From the NCBI GenBank assembly GCA_035650075.1, contig DASRII010000526.1:1-64000 (forward strand): a stretch of DNA of 64,000 bases. Reading direction: 5' to 3'. Origin of the DNA: DASSUC01 sp035650075 (GTDB taxonomy: Bacteria > Actinomycetota > Actinomycetes > Mycobacteriales > Micromonosporaceae). Of this stretch, positions 44,737-52,682 are shown piece by piece (the first letter of the stretch is position 1; every line of letters begins with the position of its first letter). The notes beneath the pieces were generated by a model. That model worked only from the letters and a program-made list of their open reading frames with translations, did not search any database and was not told where the DNA came from. The position numbers were made by a program, and so were the translations under genes.

Positions 44737-45894
44737 CTATTCCAGTACGCCGCCGGGTAGATCCTGGTTGCCCGGTCCGAAGATCTGCTTGTCGTCCTCG
44801 AACAGCTGGGTACCGGTCTCCCCGCCCGGGCCGCCGTGACCGCCCAGGCCGGCTCCCATCGGGGCCATGCCCACCGCACTCGAGGCCGAGCCCGGCGTGA
44901 GCCCGCCAGGTGTCGTGGCGCCGCCACGACCCGCCGCACCCGTCAGAAGCGTCTGTGCCGTCTGCGCACCGGTCATCCCGCCCGGCGGCCCGACCGACGG
45001 TCCGATGTCCGGGAGCGGGATGCCACCCGGGCCGAGGCCACCACCGATACCTCCGGGTCCTCCGCCCAGCTTGCCGATTCCGGCCAGACCCGGTCCGCCC
45101 ATGCGCGTCGGGTCCAGACTCGGATCCGATAACGAGGGCGTGGGTATCTCGGTGGACGGCATCTGGGTGTCCGGCGGCGCCGGCAGGTTCGAGGTCGTCG
45201 GCATACCCGTCGTGGGCATCCCCATCATGTTGGGGTTCATCATGTTCGGGTTCATCATGTTGGGATTCATCATCCCGGGCATCATGTTGTTCGGCGGTCG
45301 GGTCGTGCCGGGTCCGCCGCGCGCCCCCGGGGTCTGCCGGCCGCGACCGGCACCCGGTACGTCGACCTGCCTGCCTTCCGGCAACGCGCGCAGATCGCGC
45401 TCGTAGTCGTCGCGCAGTTTCTGGTACGCCTGCCGAGCCTGCGAGCTGTACATGCCGAACAGGTCCTCGTACCCGACCTGGTAGAACGCCTGCCGGAAGA
45501 TGCCCGGCGAGACCTCGTCGATCACACCCGCCCGCGAGTACATCGCCTGCCTGTCCCGGACCTCCGGCACCTTGTCCGTCGGGATGGGGATCGACCGGAC
45601 CGCGGTCTCCAGATCTGTTGCGCAGGCTCGTAGACCCGGAACGACCCCGACGTGATGCGTTCGGACGTCGTCGAGCGCCTTGGCCAACTTCTCCAGGTGG
45701 GCATAGAACGCCTGGGCGCCCGGTCCGGTCCAGGTCTGGCCGGTGCGCCGGGCGAGTTGCCGGATGCTGTCGGCGACGGCCTCGGTACGTTTGAACGCCG
45801 CCTCCCACTGGTCGGCGGAGCTGCGGACCATGAGGTAGTTGCTGGCGATCGTGACCCGGTTGACGATCTCTTCCCAGCTCAGGTCCTCAGGCAT
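44737..45894 (-). CDS. WXG/PPE-like candidate T7SS substrate with NPNMM repeats
   Basis: 385 residues. The N-terminal helical domain contains QTWTGPGAQAFYAHL, a true W-x-G turn. The C-terminal 200 residues are Gly/Pro/Met-rich, including three tandem NPNMM units and GGPGGIGGG stretches. No signal peptide. It overlaps the previous gene by 8 bases. This architecture (WxG head, disordered tail) fits an exported surface protein of the PPE type. Confidence 0.75.
   Translation of the reverse strand: MPEDLSWEEIVNRVTIASNYLMVRSSADQWEAAFKRTEAVADSIRQLARRTGQTWTGPGAQAFYAHLEKLAKALDDVRTHHVGVVPGLRACATDLETAVRSIPIPTDKVPEVRDRQAMYSRAGVIDEVSPGIFRQAFYQVGYEDLFGMYSSQARQAYQKLRDDYERDLRALPEGRQVDVPGAGRGRQTPGARGGPGTTRPPNNMMPGMMNPNMMNPNMMNPNMMGMPTTGMPTTSNLPAPPDTQMPSTEIPTPSLSDPSLDPTRMGGPGLAGIGKLGGGPGGIGGGLGPGGIPLPDIGPSVGPPGGMTGAQTAQTLLTGAAGRGGATTPGGLTPGSASSAVGMAPMGAGLGGHGGPGGETGTQLFEDDKQIFGPGNQDLPGGVLE
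45223..45267 (-). repeat. Three 15-bp tandem repeats encoding NPNMM
   Basis: CATCATGTTGGGGTT and two variants in direct head-to-tail array, in frame, inside the WxG-domain gene. A degenerate fourth unit follows. Copy number is likely variable by slippage. Confidence 0.8.
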
Positions 45895-46300
45895 TGCCGG
45901 GCGTCCTCGTTCGGGGCAGCAGCCGGTTCACCTCGGCCATGGACAGCCGGTTGCGTTGCTCGGCCGTGGCGTATGTCGCGGCGATCCGGTCCACGACCCG
46001 CGCGGTCTCGGCGAGCGACGTGGCGATGTTGGTGAGGTTCTGGTTGACCTTCTCGGCCATCCCGCGGGTCTTTTGCTTGAGCGCGGGCACCTGGTGCAGG
46101 ATCTCCTCGCTGCCGAAGACGCTCTGCTCGTACCGTCCGAGGCGCAGCGTCTTGTCGGCGTACCCGGCCACCAGGATCTGGTTGCGTACCAGGTTCGCCA
46201 ACTCCTCGAGATAGATGCGCACGCTCCGCAGGTGGTTGATGTCGACCGTCATCGCGGACAGGCTGCTCAGGCGCTCGTCGAAGGTGTCCGGCTCTTCCAC
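45887..46300 (-). CDS. Helical T7SS-locus protein
   Basis: 137 residues, mostly helical with a coiled-coil-like region (LRSVRIYLEELANLVRNQIL, then LKQKTRGMAEKVNQNLTNIA). It has the length of an ESX-family protein but no W-x-G. The GTG start shares its last base with the upstream stop (TAGTG). It sits between two Gly-rich candidate substrates. Confidence 0.7.
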   Translation of the reverse strand: MEEPDTFDERLSSLSAMTVDINHLRSVRIYLEELANLVRNQILVAGYADKTLRLGRYEQSVFGSEEILHQVPALKQKTRGMAEKVNQNLTNIATSLAETARVVDRIAATYATAEQRNRLSMAEVNRLLPRTRTPGNA

Positions 46301-47358
46301 TACGACAGCACTCCGTCGGTGCTGTCCGGCAGGTCGCCGGGCGCGAAGACTTCCTCGTCCTCGGCCAACAACCAGCCGGTGGCTTCGCGTTCCTCCTCCT
46401 TGCCGGCACCGCTCGCGCCAACCGGGGCTCCGCCCATGCCCACGACCGTGTTGCCGCCACCTGCCATGCCGCGGCCGCCGGGCACGCCGGCCCCTCCGGC
46501 GCCCGCCCTGCCTCCGCCGGCCAGGCCGGGTGCACCGACTCCGTACACGCCACTGCCGGGACCCCCCGGGATACCGGTCATGCTGCCCGGCCCTCCCATC
46601 GGGACACCGTACGTCCCGGGGGCACCGGTCAGGCCCGGGCCGAGACCACCGACGCCGACGCCGCCCATGCCCGGGTACGGACCGAGCTGACCGGGACTGG
46701 CCAACCCGGTACCGATACCGGGCATGCCGATCCCGGGGGTGGTGCCGATCCCGGGCTGGATCGGCAGCGTGCCCGGCGTCAGCGAGCCACCGGGCGCCAC
46801 CGTCGTCGCGCCGGCGCCCGAATCCTTTTTGATGAATGCGTTCAGGATGTCGACACCGGTCTTGGCGAGCGAGAGTCCCACCGCGATGTCGGCGGCCGTC
46901 GTCTGGAACACCACCGCCTGGATCTGCGCGTTGAACATCGCCGCGCGGGCCTTGTAGGCGGCGACCCGACCCGGGTTCGCGTCGTACATCCACGGGGCGA
47001 GGGTGACGGTGCCGCCGGTCATGACGATGAAGCCCTCGGTCCTCGCCTGGGCGACCATCTGGGTGAGGCGCATCTTGGCCATCTGCATCTGCTGGGCGCC
47101 CATGTTGATGGCCATCTGGGTCTGGCCGAGCGTACCCAGCAACTGCTGGCCGGAGCTGAACACGTTGCCGGCCTGGCCGGCCTGCGCCATCTGGGCCTGC
47201 CCACCCCAGGCGCCCGAGCCACCGCTCCCCAGGTTCGACACGCTCTGGTACAGCGAGAAGGCCCCGCCGATGACTTGAGCCGAGGACATGAGATTCGCCA
47301 GCGTGGTGTTCTGGAACATCGTCGGCTGCGACGCCATGATCTGTTCGAAGCTGGCCAC
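46300..47358 (-). CDS. Gly-rich T7SS-locus protein
   Basis: 352 residues. N-terminal ~180 residues are helical and Met/Gln-rich with a hydrophobic segment near 155-170; the C-terminal half is glycine- and proline-rich with repeats of GIG, GLG and GVG. The acidic C-terminal tail (EDEEVFAPGDLPDSTDG) resembles that of the 385-residue gene product (FEDDKQIFGPGNQDLPGGV), hinting at a shared recognition signal. Confidence 0.7.
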   Translation of the reverse strand: MASFEQIMASQPTMFQNTTLANLMSSAQVIGGAFSLYQSVSNLGSGGSGAWGGQAQMAQAGQAGNVFSSGQQLLGTLGQTQMAINMGAQQMQMAKMRLTQMVAQARTEGFIVMTGGTVTLAPWMYDANPGRVAAYKARAAMFNAQIQAVVFQTTAADIAVGLSLAKTGVDILNAFIKKDSGAGATTVAPGGSLTPGTLPIQPGIGTTPGIGMPGIGTGLASPGQLGPYPGMGGVGVGGLGPGLTGAPGTYGVPMGGPGSMTGIPGGPGSGVYGVGAPGLAGGGRAGAGGAGVPGGRGMAGGGNTVVGMGGAPVGASGAGKEEEREATGWLLAEDEEVFAPGDLPDSTDGVLS

Positions 47359-47373
47359 GGGACCTCCTGCGCC

Positions 47374-47700
47374 TCAGCTCGTCAGTGTCCGGGTGTACGT
47401 CTGGTTCCGCTGCTCGTACTTGTCCGCCGTCGTGCGGAGGCGTTGCGCCATCTCCCGGATCTCGCGGACGTTCATGTCGTTGCACGACTGGAGCTGTCCG
47501 AGGGTCTGGACCGCGGCGAGGGCCAACTGGAATCCGCTCATGCCCCCGCCACTGGCGGCCGACGCGACATTGCGGCCCTCGCGCTCGAGTTCGTCCGCGA
47601 CGTTGTCCAGCTTCTTCGCGGCCGCGCGGAGTTCGGCCGGGGTTGCCAGGAGGTCGGTCGGCTGCGCACTGGGCAGCGTCGAGTCCGGTGTGCTAGCCAT
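47374..47700 (-). CDS. Small ESX-like protein
   Basis: 108 residues, two long helices separated by ASGGGMSGFQLALAAVQ, an ESX-like hairpin without a W-x-G. It is the first gene of the minus-strand unit that continues with the Gly-rich and WxG proteins. ATG 47700 is chosen; ATG 47709 is possible. It is divergent from the YbaB-like gene at 47736. Confidence 0.75.
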   Translation of the reverse strand: MASTPDSTLPSAQPTDLLATPAELRAAAKKLDNVADELEREGRNVASAASGGGMSGFQLALAAVQTLGQLQSCNDMNVREIREMAQRLRTTADKYEQRNQTYTRTLTS

Positions 47701-47735
47701 GGAAAGCATTGTCCATCAGAGGTAGCTTGGTGTCG

Positions 47736-48110
47736 ATGTCTCACCCCCCTGACCCCACGGCCGCGGTACCCGACCTGATCGGGACGGTCGACATGCCGGC
47801 CGAGATGGAACGGATACGCGCGGCCCGGTTCACCGGTCGGGACCCGGACAACCTGGTGACCGCGATCGTCGACGGCGACGGCGTGGTGGTCCAGATCAGC
47901 TTCGGCGCGCTGGTCGGCTCCCGTACGTCGGACTTGGTGGAGGGCGCGGTACTGGCCGCGGTCGCGGCCGCCCAGGACCGGATGGACGACGCGTGGCAGG
48001 CGCTCGCCGTCCGGATGGCCCCGGCGGACACTGAGGCGACCGGGCCCGAAGCCATCCCCGACGGCCTCGAACTGGCCTTCGACCCAACCGCCGAAGAGGA
48101 GGTGCCGTGA
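47736..48110 (+). CDS. YbaB/EbfC-family protein
   Basis: 124 residues. VTAIVDGDGVVVQISFGALV and the following helix match the YbaB/EbfC core (beta-strand G-x-v region, then an amphipathic helix). YbaB proteins bind DNA as nucleoid-associated dimers; in T7SS loci their role is unclear. GTG 47730 is an alternative start. GTGA links it to a tiny ORF downstream. Confidence 0.75.
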   Translation: MSHPPDPTAAVPDLIGTVDMPAEMERIRAARFTGRDPDNLVTAIVDGDGVVVQISFGALVGSRTSDLVEGAVLAAVAAAQDRMDDAWQALAVRMAPADTEATGPEAIPDGLELAFDPTAEEEVP

Positions 48111-48190
48111 CCGCGACTCGCCGGTACCGAGGAGCGCTGGGCGCGCCAGCGCCCGAGCGGACACCGCCCGAAGGCGGCGTGCGGCCATGA
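48107..48190 (+). CDS. Tiny ORF between two YbaB-like genes
   Basis: 27 codons from GTG (overlapping the upstream stop as GTGA) to TGA (overlapping the downstream ATG as ATGA). Arg/Pro/Ala-rich with no recognised motif. It is the second bridge of this kind in the locus. Confidence 0.35.
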   Translation: MTATRRYRGALGAPAPERTPPEGGVRP

Positions 48191-48546
48191 CCGTCGACGA
48201 CCTCGACCCGGAGCGCCTCGAGCGGGTGGCGCGGGCGGCCGCCGACGCCATGGACGCGGTGGCCGTCGAGGCGGCCCGGCTCGCCTCGGTGGAGGTGGAG
48301 GGGCTCAGCTCGGACCGGCGCGTCCAGGTCAGGGTCACTCCGTCCGGCCGGATCACCCGGCTGCGGCTGCGGGATGGCGTGTTGCAGCGGTACGACAGCT
48401 CCGCCCTGAGCGAGCTGGTCACCCGTACGATCCGCGACACCCAGCGCCGGGCGCGCGACGCCTACCAGCACGCGGTGCGGGCGTTGACACCGCCCGAGGT
48501 GGCCGAGAACGACCGGGAACTCGATCGGATCTGGCGGGAGCGTTAG
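48187..48546 (+). CDS. YbaB/EbfC-family protein
   Basis: 119 residues. RVQVRVTPSGRITRLRLRDG followed by ALSELVTRTIRDTQRRARDA gives the typical YbaB beta-sheet-helix pattern, more regular than the 124-residue neighbour. It is probably the dimer partner of that protein. Confidence 0.82.
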   Translation: MTVDDLDPERLERVARAAADAMDAVAVEAARLASVEVEGLSSDRRVQVRVTPSGRITRLRLRDGVLQRYDSSALSELVTRTIRDTQRRARDAYQHAVRALTPPEVAENDRELDRIWRER

Positions 48547-48580
48547 TCCGTCGTCGGACCGCGCCGTGCCAGAATGCCGC

Positions 48581-49567
48581 ATGCTGGTGCTCACCCGAGC
48601 TGAGGTGGAACAACTCCTCGACCTGGATGCGTTGATCGACGCGCTGGCGTCGGCGATGGCGGACCTGTCCGCCGGTCGGGCCTCCGCACCCGACCGCGTC
48701 GCCGCGTTCGTGCCCGAACGCGACGGGCTCCTCGGCGCGATGCCGGGTTACGTGCCGTCGGTCGGTGTACTGATGAGCAAGCTGGTGACGCTGTTTCCCC
48801 GCAACGCGGGCACGGACGTGCCCACGCATCAGGCGGTCATCGTCACCTTCGACCCGGACACCGGCCAGCCCGCGGCGATCCTCGACGGTACGGCCATCAC
48901 CGCGGCACGCACGGGCGCGTGCTCCGCGCTCTCCGCACGCCTGCTAGCCCGGGAGGACGCCACCGTCCTGGCCATTCTCGGCACGGGCGTCCAGGCCCGA
49001 TCACACGTGCGGGCCATGTGCCGGGTACGGCCGATCGACCAGATCCGCATCGCCGGGCGCGATCCGGACCGGGCCGCGGCGCTGGCGGCGGAGTTGTCGG
49101 GTACGCAGTCGGCACAGGTGCGGGCGGTGTCCTCGTACGCCGAGGCGCTCGACGGCGCGGACATCGTCTGCGCTACCACCCACGCCGCCGAGCCGGTGGT
49201 ACGCCGGGAGTGGTTGAGTCCCGGAGTCCACGTGACATCCGTGGGTTACAACGCCGAAGGCCGGGAGATCGACGACGCCACCATCGCCGACGCGCTCGTG
49301 TGTGTGGAGAACCGCCGAACGATATTGGCTCCGCTGCCGGCCGGAAGCAACGATCTACTGATACCAATTCGCAACGGGGTCATTTCGGCGGACCACGTGT
49401 ACGCCGAACTCGGCGAGCTCGTGGCGGGCTCGAAGCCGGGGCGGACCTCACGCGACCAGATCACCCTGTACAAGTCCGTTGGGATAGCCGTGCAGGACGC
49501 GGCGGCGGCCGCTCTCGTCATCGCGGCCGCTCGGGAACAAGGGATCGGCGCGGACATCGTGGTCTAG
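48581..49567 (+). CDS. Ornithine cyclodeaminase/mu-crystallin family protein
   Basis: 328 residues. NAD-binding LAILGTGVQARSHVRAM and SVGYNAEGREIDDATI, and substrate region MSKLVTLFPRNAG identify the OCD/mu-crystallin family. Members deaminate ornithine to proline, reduce ketimines or dehydrogenate alanine. Residue pattern alone does not separate these. Start ATG 48581 with no clear RBS; it follows the T7SS locus but is not obviously part of it. Confidence 0.9.
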   Translation: MLVLTRAEVEQLLDLDALIDALASAMADLSAGRASAPDRVAAFVPERDGLLGAMPGYVPSVGVLMSKLVTLFPRNAGTDVPTHQAVIVTFDPDTGQPAAILDGTAITAARTGACSALSARLLAREDATVLAILGTGVQARSHVRAMCRVRPIDQIRIAGRDPDRAAALAAELSGTQSAQVRAVSSYAEALDGADIVCATTHAAEPVVRREWLSPGVHVTSVGYNAEGREIDDATIADALVCVENRRTILAPLPAGSNDLLIPIRNGVISADHVYAELGELVAGSKPGRTSRDQITLYKSVGIAVQDAAAAALVIAAAREQGIGADIVV

Positions 49568-49634
49568 GTGCCCTGCCGTAGGGCGCTCGTTCGGCGCGAG
49601 TTAGGGCCTGGCGTGACCCGGGTAGGGGTTGAGG

Positions 49635-50018
49635 ATGACCGAATCGACAACACCGGAGTCCGAGGGGCTGCCGGACACCGCCGATGACACGTCGAGCGCG
49701 TACGACGATCCCAACCATCCCCGTCTGGCCGAATCGCCGCCGGCGCTACCGACGGACGAGCCACAGGGCGTCGACGAGTTCGGAGTCACCCCGGAAGAGG
49801 CCCGGCGGGGCGAGTCCTTGTCGGCGCGGCTGGTCCGGGAGGAGCCCGACGAGTCCATCGACGCCCAGGGTGCGGACCGTCCGGTCGGTCGGCTGGTCGA
49901 GCCGGATCAGGGTCTCCGCGAGGACGACGAGGATCAGGCGATCGCGTACGACAGCGGGGAGACCAAGGGATTGTCCGCCGAGGAGGCCGCGGTACACGTG
50001 ATGCCCGACGAGTCGTGA
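49635..50018 (+). CDS. DUF5709 family acidic protein
   Basis: 127 residues, strongly acidic and probably disordered in the first half. SLSARLVREEPDE, VGRLVEPDQG and AIAYDSGETKGLSAEEAAVH are the DUF5709 landmarks, a family confined to actinobacteria and of unknown function. GAGG precedes the ATG. Confidence 0.85.
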   Translation: MTESTTPESEGLPDTADDTSSAYDDPNHPRLAESPPALPTDEPQGVDEFGVTPEEARRGESLSARLVREEPDESIDAQGADRPVGRLVEPDQGLREDDEDQAIAYDSGETKGLSAEEAAVHVMPDES

Positions 50019-50045
50019 GCGGAAAGTGTTGGTGATGGATGTGAT

Positions 50046-50080
50046 CGCTCCTCTTTCGGTAAAGCACCGAGAGAGGAGCG
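50046..50080 (+). promoter_or_regulatory. RBS-sequestering hairpin
   Basis: 15-bp arms (50046-50060/50066-50080) with one U-G wobble and loop AAAGC. The 3' arm contains the Shine-Dalgarno sequence GAGAGGAG (50071-50078), 8 bases before ATG 50087. Folding would hide the RBS. It could also end DUF5709 transcription. Confidence 0.65.
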
Positions 50081-50086
50081 CTTGCA

Positions 50087-50938
50087 ATGAAACTGATCCA
50101 ACTGACCCGCCTGGCCGGAGCCGGGCTCGTCGTCGGCGCGGCGGTGGCGGCCGGCGTAGGTACGGGCGCGGCGCCGGCGCTGGCCGACGTACCGCCGGTG
50201 GTGATCGTCGAGGCGTCGAGCGCGTGGGACTCGACACCGACCAAGTCCGCCACCGCCGAGTGTCCATCGGGGACACACGTGCTGGGTGGCGGCGCCGGCA
50301 ACGCCAACGGCGGCGGGGTCGTGCACCTCACCCGCCTGCAGGCGTTGGGCAACACCGACGCGTTCACCGCCAGCTCGGCCGAGCACGGCGTGTACGCGGC
50401 CTCGTGGCGGGTGGACGTGTGGGCCATTTGCGGGAGTCTCAGCGGCCTCGAGTACATCTCCTTCCACACGAGTACGAACTCCGACTCGTTCAGGTCGGCG
50501 GTCGCCGAATGCACCGGCGACCGGCAGCTGATCAGCACCGGTGGCCGGGTCATCGGCGGTGACGGCCAGGTGATCCTGGACGACTTCATGCCCTCGTCCA
50601 CCTTCGAGCGGGTCACCGTCACGGCGTACGAGGACGACAACGGTTACGCCGACGACTGGAGCCTGTTCGCGTACGGCGTCTGCGCCGACCCGATCGCCGG
50701 ACTGGAGCTGCGGACCGAGTCCGCGACGCCGATCGACTCGTCGAACGACATCGTCAGCGCCGAGTGCTCGGCCGGCAAGCAACTGCTCGGCCTCGGCGGA
50801 TCCATCAACGGCGCGATCGGCCACTCCATCTACAGTGGACTGGTACCGACCGACTCGACCGCGTTCGTCTTCGCGCAGGAACTCCAGCCGGGCTACGGCA
50901 ACAACTGGTACACCCGGGCGTACGCCTTCTGCGCGTAG
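50087..50938 (+). CDS. Secreted protein with three Cys/Gly-rich repeats
   Basis: 283 residues. Signal peptide 1-34 (ends APALA), then three units each with a cysteine followed by a Gly-rich turn: AECPSGTHVLGGGAG, AECTGDRQLISTGGRV and AECSAGKQLLGLGGSI, spaced 95-105 residues apart and each ending near another cysteine (AICGSL, GVCADP, AFCA). This gives a three-bladed, disulfide-held repeat fold. No enzyme motif. The upstream hairpin suggests translational control. Confidence 0.8.
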   Translation: MKLIQLTRLAGAGLVVGAAVAAGVGTGAAPALADVPPVVIVEASSAWDSTPTKSATAECPSGTHVLGGGAGNANGGGVVHLTRLQALGNTDAFTASSAEHGVYAASWRVDVWAICGSLSGLEYISFHTSTNSDSFRSAVAECTGDRQLISTGGRVIGGDGQVILDDFMPSSTFERVTVTAYEDDNGYADDWSLFAYGVCADPIAGLELRTESATPIDSSNDIVSAECSAGKQLLGLGGSINGAIGHSIYSGLVPTDSTAFVFAQELQPGYGNNWYTRAYAFCA

Positions 50939-50952
50939 TTGCTTTGTCTACT

Positions 50953-50984
50953 GTGGAGGGCGCGGTCCGGGCAGCGCCCTCCAC
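50953..50984 (+). terminator. Terminator hairpin
   Basis: Perfect 11-bp arms GTGGAGGGCGC/GCGCCCTCCAC with a 10-base loop, 14 bases after the secreted-protein stop. Confidence 0.8.
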
Positions 50985-51008
50985 GTGTGGTGGTGCACAA
51001 TCGGCGGC

Positions 51009-51518
51009 ATGCAGGAGACACCGGAGGAGTTGGCCGCGTTGCAGCGGCTGCTCGACGAGTCGATCGGCTCGTCGGGGCAGCATCTGGTCGACATCGTCCA
51101 GGAGTCCTGGCGGCTGTCGGCACAACAGTTGGTGACGGCGCTGACCGGGATGAAGGTGCTCGTCGTGGCGACCGTGACGGCCGCGGGCGAGCCTCGTACG
51201 AGCTGCGTCGACGGACACTTCCTGCACGGCACCTGGATGTTCAGCACCGCGGCGAGCGCCTACAAGGCGCGGCACCTGCGGGTCCGGCCGGCCCTGAGCG
51301 TGACTCATGTGGACGGTGAGCGGATGGCCGTGTTCGCGCACGGCTACGCGGAGTATCTCACCCCGGGGGACGACGGATTCGAGCCGCTCGAAGCGCATTT
51401 CGTCGCCCACTACGGTTCGTCACCCCGGGAGTGGAGCCCCAACCCGGTATTCGTCCGGCTTCGTCCTACGTGGATGGTCGGCTTTGCCATGAACGCGACA
51501 GAGTTCCCCGTCGCTTGA
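51009..51518 (+). CDS. Pyridoxamine 5'-phosphate oxidase-family protein
   Basis: 169 residues. VLVVATVTAAGEPRTSCVDG and KARHLRVRPALSVTH are the split-barrel flavin-binding segments. Such small proteins bind FMN or F420 and reduce diverse substrates; this one is not PdxH itself. It stands alone. Confidence 0.85.
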   Translation: MQETPEELAALQRLLDESIGSSGQHLVDIVQESWRLSAQQLVTALTGMKVLVVATVTAAGEPRTSCVDGHFLHGTWMFSTAASAYKARHLRVRPALSVTHVDGERMAVFAHGYAEYLTPGDDGFEPLEAHFVAHYGSSPREWSPNPVFVRLRPTWMVGFAMNATEFPVA

Positions 51519-51560
51519 GGTGTACGCTGCCGCTCACGACTCCACCCCCCAGGAGGCAGA

Positions 51561-51803
51561 ATGAGACGGAACCTACGACGCCGGTTCTGGGCTGAGACCA
51601 TCGCCGCGACGATCACCGGACTGCTGACGCTCGTCACGCTCGTGTCCAGAGAATGGATCGAGATCGTGTTCGGCGTCGAGCCCGACGGCGGCGACGGCGG
51701 CCTGGAGTGGCTGATCGTGGTCGGCTGCCTCATCGTCACCGGTGTGCTCGCCCTGCTCGCCCGCCGCGAATGGCGGCTGGCCCACAGCGGCGCCGATAGC
51801 TGA
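51561..51803 (+). CDS. Small two-helix membrane protein
   Basis: 80 residues with hydrophobic segments near 12-32 and 48-66 separated by an acidic Gly-rich turn. CCAGGAGGCAGA upstream is a strong RBS. No family recognised. Confidence 0.75.
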   Translation: MRRNLRRRFWAETIAATITGLLTLVTLVSREWIEIVFGVEPDGGDGGLEWLIVVGCLIVTGVLALLARREWRLAHSGADS

Positions 51804-51815
51804 GCCGAGCGAGCG

Positions 51816-52235
51816 TCAGGCGCCGGGTGCCGGCGCGAGCCCGAGCTGCTGCATCATCCCCAGCTGGTCCTGAACCGACCAGTGCTCGACGAGCTTGCCG
51901 TTCTTGAACCGGCCGATGTGGATCTCCTGCCACTTGGCGTGCTTGCCGGTGGCCGGCATGCCGGCGAAGTCGCCCTGCATGGTGCCCTCGACCGTCATGT
52001 GGCCGACGTGCACGTCGCCGTCCTGGAGCTGCCGGATGATCTCGCAGTGGAGGTCCGGGAACGCGGTCCGGAACACCGGTACGAGCATCTTGAACCCGTC
52101 ACGGTTGGGTGGGATTCCTGGCAACGGCTCGTCGCGATCGACGTAGTCCGCGGAGACGATTTCGTCGATGAGATCCACCTTGCCTTCGTTGAAGACTTCC
52201 AGCGCGAACCGCCGCCAGGTGTCAGCGTCCGACAT
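51816..52235 (-). CDS. SnoaL-like polyketide cyclase-family protein
   Basis: 139 residues of the NTF2-like fold: ALEVFNEGKVDLIDEIVSAD, HVGHMTVEGTMQG and GKLVEHWSVQDQLGMMQQLG. It is an ester-cyclase/SnoaL type that either catalyses aldol ring closure or binds hydrophobic ligands. No polyketide genes are nearby, so the role is open. Confidence 0.88.
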   Translation of the reverse strand: MSDADTWRRFALEVFNEGKVDLIDEIVSADYVDRDEPLPGIPPNRDGFKMLVPVFRTAFPDLHCEIIRQLQDGDVHVGHMTVEGTMQGDFAGMPATGKHAKWQEIHIGRFKNGKLVEHWSVQDQLGMMQQLGLAPAPGA

Positions 52236-52332
52236 CGCAACCCCCCGTATACGTACCGATACCTGCTGGGTGAAATCTATCTGAACCGGGCTAAGGTCGG
52301 AGGCGAAACCGCTGTGTCATGAGGAGGCAGGG

Positions 52333-52635
52333 ATGGTCACTGTTGGACTGCTCGCGACGCTCGTGGCCAAGCCGGGCAAGGCCGACGAACTCGCGTCGTT
52401 TCTTACTGCGGCTCTGCCGCTGGCTCAGGCCGAGAACGACACGATCGCGTGGTTCGCGATCAAGATCTCTGACGACACGTACGGCATCTTCGACGCCTTC
52501 CCGTCGGACGACGGACGGCAGGCACACCTCAACGGGCCGATCGCGTCGGCATTGCTGGCCAAGGCCGACGAGCTGCTGAGCGCCCCACCGGACATCAAGC
52601 CGATCGACGTACTGGCCGCCAAACTCCCCGGCTGA
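52333..52635 (+). CDS. Antibiotic biosynthesis monooxygenase-like (ABM) protein
   Basis: 100 residues of the dimeric ferredoxin-like ABM fold: VGLLATLVAKPGKADELASF and IAWFAIKISDDTYGIFDAFP. Often annotated quinol monooxygenase. GAGGAGGCAGGG precedes the ATG. Confidence 0.88.
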   Translation: MVTVGLLATLVAKPGKADELASFLTAALPLAQAENDTIAWFAIKISDDTYGIFDAFPSDDGRQAHLNGPIASALLAKADELLSAPPDIKPIDVLAAKLPG

Positions 52636-52640
52636 CGCGA

Positions 52641-52672
52641 TCCGGCCCGCCCGTACACGCGGGCGGGCCGGA
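52641..52672. terminator. Bidirectional terminator hairpin
   Basis: Perfect 13-bp arms TCCGGCCCGCCCG/CGGGCGGGCCGGA, six-base loop, between two convergent genes (ends 52635 and 52683). Confidence 0.85.
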
Positions 52673-52682
52673 CAGGTCGGGG

